This document shows, piece by piece, positions 63,010 through 64,000 of a DNA stretch of 64,000 nucleotides. The DNA comes from Anaerolineae bacterium. Lineage in GTDB: Bacteria; Chloroflexota; Anaerolineae; Aggregatilineales; Phototrophicaceae. The stretch spans positions 124,001 to 188,000 of the forward strand of contig JAJEAA010000005.1 of assembly GCA_022824365.1 (NCBI GenBank), read 5' to 3'. The notes under the pieces are model-generated. The model did not search any database. It saw only the letters and a program-made list of their open reading frames with translations, and was not told the DNA's origin. The number at the start of each line of letters is the position of its first letter. The first letter of the stretch is position 1. The translations under genes and the position numbers were made by a program.

Positions 63010-63978
63010 TCACTCCAGCGTCCGGCGGACAGCCGCGATGACATCCTCCGCGGAAGGTAGAACCGCCTTCTCCAGCACCGGGCTGAAGGGCACGGGCACG
63101 TCCTTGTTGTTGACGCGCTGAACGGGCGCCTTCAGATCGTGGAAGGCGCGCTCGGCCACCGTCGCCGCCCATTCGCTGGCCGCGCTGCAAGTCGGGAAGC
63201 TCTCATCGACGGCGACGAAGCGACCGGTCTTGCGGACGCTTTCGAGCACGGCGTCACTGTCCCAGGGCGACAGCGTGCGCAAGTCGATAACCTCGGCGTC
63301 AATGCCCTCTTTCGCTAATGCGTTGGCCGCGCTCAAAGCAGTGTAGACTGCCGAGCCGACAGCGCAGATGCTGACATCGTTCCCCGCGCGTTTGATATCG
63401 GCAACGCCCAGTGGCACGAGGTACTCCTCATCAGGAACAGCGCCGCGCTTCCCGCCCAAGGAAAGCGAATTGAGGAAAATGACCGGATTCTCATCGCGAA
63501 TGGCGGATTTCAGCAGCCCTTTGACATCGTAGGGCGTGCTGGGCAGGACGACTTTGATCTGCGGCATATTCATGAAGAACTGATGCACGGACTGACTGTG
63601 ATGATGGCCCGCGCTGCTGCCCGCGCCATTCTGCGTCATGAAGACCACCGGCACATTGGTCTGCCCGCCGTACATATAACGCATGGCGCCAGCTTGATTG
63701 GCGATCTGGTCGAAAGCCAGGAACATGAAGGTGCCAAACATCAAATCGACCACCGGGCGCAAACCGGTGACCGCCGCGCCGATGCCCGCGCCCGCCACCG
63801 CCAACTCGGATATGGGCGTGTCGATGACGCGCTTGTCGCCGAATTCGGCATGCAAGCCGCGGGTGCCGGCGAAGACCCCGATGCGCACATCCTCGCCGAT
63901 GAGCAGCACTTGCGGGTCGCGGCGCATCTCTTCGGCGAGCGCCTCTTGAACGGCGGCGATATAAGTTTTGCGCGGCAT
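63010..63978 (-). CDS. 2-oxoacid dehydrogenase E1 component, beta subunit (PdhB/AcoB-like)
   Basis: This 322-residue protein is the beta half of a thiamine-dependent E1 (pyruvate, acetoin or branched-chain type). It has LLIGEDVRIGVFAGTRGL, DTPISELAVAGAGIGAA, FMTQNGAGSSAGHHHSQS and a C-terminal transketolase domain with DLRTLSPWD and VDESFPTCSAASE. GGGGAG precedes the ATG. The alpha subunit gene is expected just outside the window on the upstream side. With the lipoyl protein and the SDRs it may be an acetoin- or related 2-oxoacid system. Confidence 0.9.
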   Translation of the reverse strand: MPRKTYIAAVQEALAEEMRRDPQVLLIGEDVRIGVFAGTRGLHAEFGDKRVIDTPISELAVAGAGIGAAVTGLRPVVDLMFGTFMFLAFDQIANQAGAMRYMYGGQTNVPVVFMTQNGAGSSAGHHHSQSVHQFFMNMPQIKVVLPSTPYDVKGLLKSAIRDENPVIFLNSLSLGGKRGAVPDEEYLVPLGVADIKRAGNDVSICAVGSAVYTALSAANALAKEGIDAEVIDLRTLSPWDSDAVLESVRKTGRFVAVDESFPTCSAASEWAATVAERAFHDLKAPVQRVNNKDVPVPFSPVLEKAVLPSAEDVIAAVRRTLE

Positions 63979-64000
63979 TTATTCTCCCCGTTGTCTCAGG

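Overview
The window is a GC-rich bacterial chromosome segment, densely packed with carbohydrate and sugar-acid catabolism genes. I see no rRNA, tRNA, CRISPR array, transposase or integrase. The host is probably a member of Chloroflexota (Anaerolineae-like). Support for this is a secreted CSLREA-type beta-helix protein ending in a proline/threonine 'PTATP' linker plus LysM, Sec-type (non-lipoprotein) sugar-binding proteins, and several CUT1 sugar ABC systems. This is an inference from style, not a marker-gene assignment.

Layout. 1-5.1 kb: the end of a coiled-coil membrane protein, then sugar-acid genes: alpha-ketoglutaric semialdehyde dehydrogenase and a DapA-family enzyme on the minus strand, an RmlD-like reductase and a scyllo-inosose/polyol dehydrogenase-like enzyme on the plus strand. 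5.2-9.3 kb: two small proteins, an M20 dipeptidase and an OmpR-type two-component pair. 9.4-19.9 kb: a beta-1,3-glucan (laminarin-type) locus with an SDR, a GH3 glucosidase, a LacI regulator, a CUT1 binding protein with two permeases, and a large secreted GH16 carrying three carbohydrate-binding repeats. It is bounded by intrinsic terminators and carries three matching LacI-type operator palindromes. 20-26.3 kb: a sugar-acid dehydratase (enolase superfamily), an SMP-30 lactonase, a membrane glycosyltransferase and the beta-helix/LysM surface protein. 26.6-29.7 kb: one giant three-domain enzyme (APH-type kinase, M23 peptidase-like, class-III aminotransferase). 29.7-30.8 kb: an HTH/PIN toxin-antitoxin-like pair. 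31-35.1 kb: malate synthase, an MFS carrier and a LarA-type racemase.

35.1-42 kb: an 830-base repeat-bearing intergenic region, a split altronate-dehydratase-type pair, a three-gene restriction-modification-like cluster and a GH4 alpha-galacturonidase-like enzyme. 42-54 kb: a second sugar locus with a single-chain MalF-MalG fusion permease, two tandem paralogous binding proteins, a FucI/AraA-like isomerase, an aldehyde dehydrogenase, a NodB-like deacetylase, a NagB-like deaminase and a MelA alpha-galactosidase. 54-59.6 kb: an MFS carrier, an SLC13-type transporter with TrkA-C domains, and a two-gene ABC-ATPase/TOPRIM-like module that looks like anti-phage defence. 59.6-64 kb: an amidohydrolase, two SDRs, a stand-alone lipoyl domain protein and an E1-beta 2-oxoacid dehydrogenase subunit.

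Together the genes describe a heterotroph that hydrolyses beta-glucans outside the cell, imports oligosaccharides, cleaves alpha-galactosides and galacturonides inside, and oxidises sugars through lactonase, dehydratase and semialdehyde dehydrogenase steps to 2-oxoglutarate. Two families of dispersed short intergenic repeats run through the window. The most interesting unexplained items are the RM-like cluster (37.6-40.4 kb), the ATPase/TOPRIM pair (57.8-59.5 kb), the three-domain kinase-peptidase-transaminase fusion and the fused permease.
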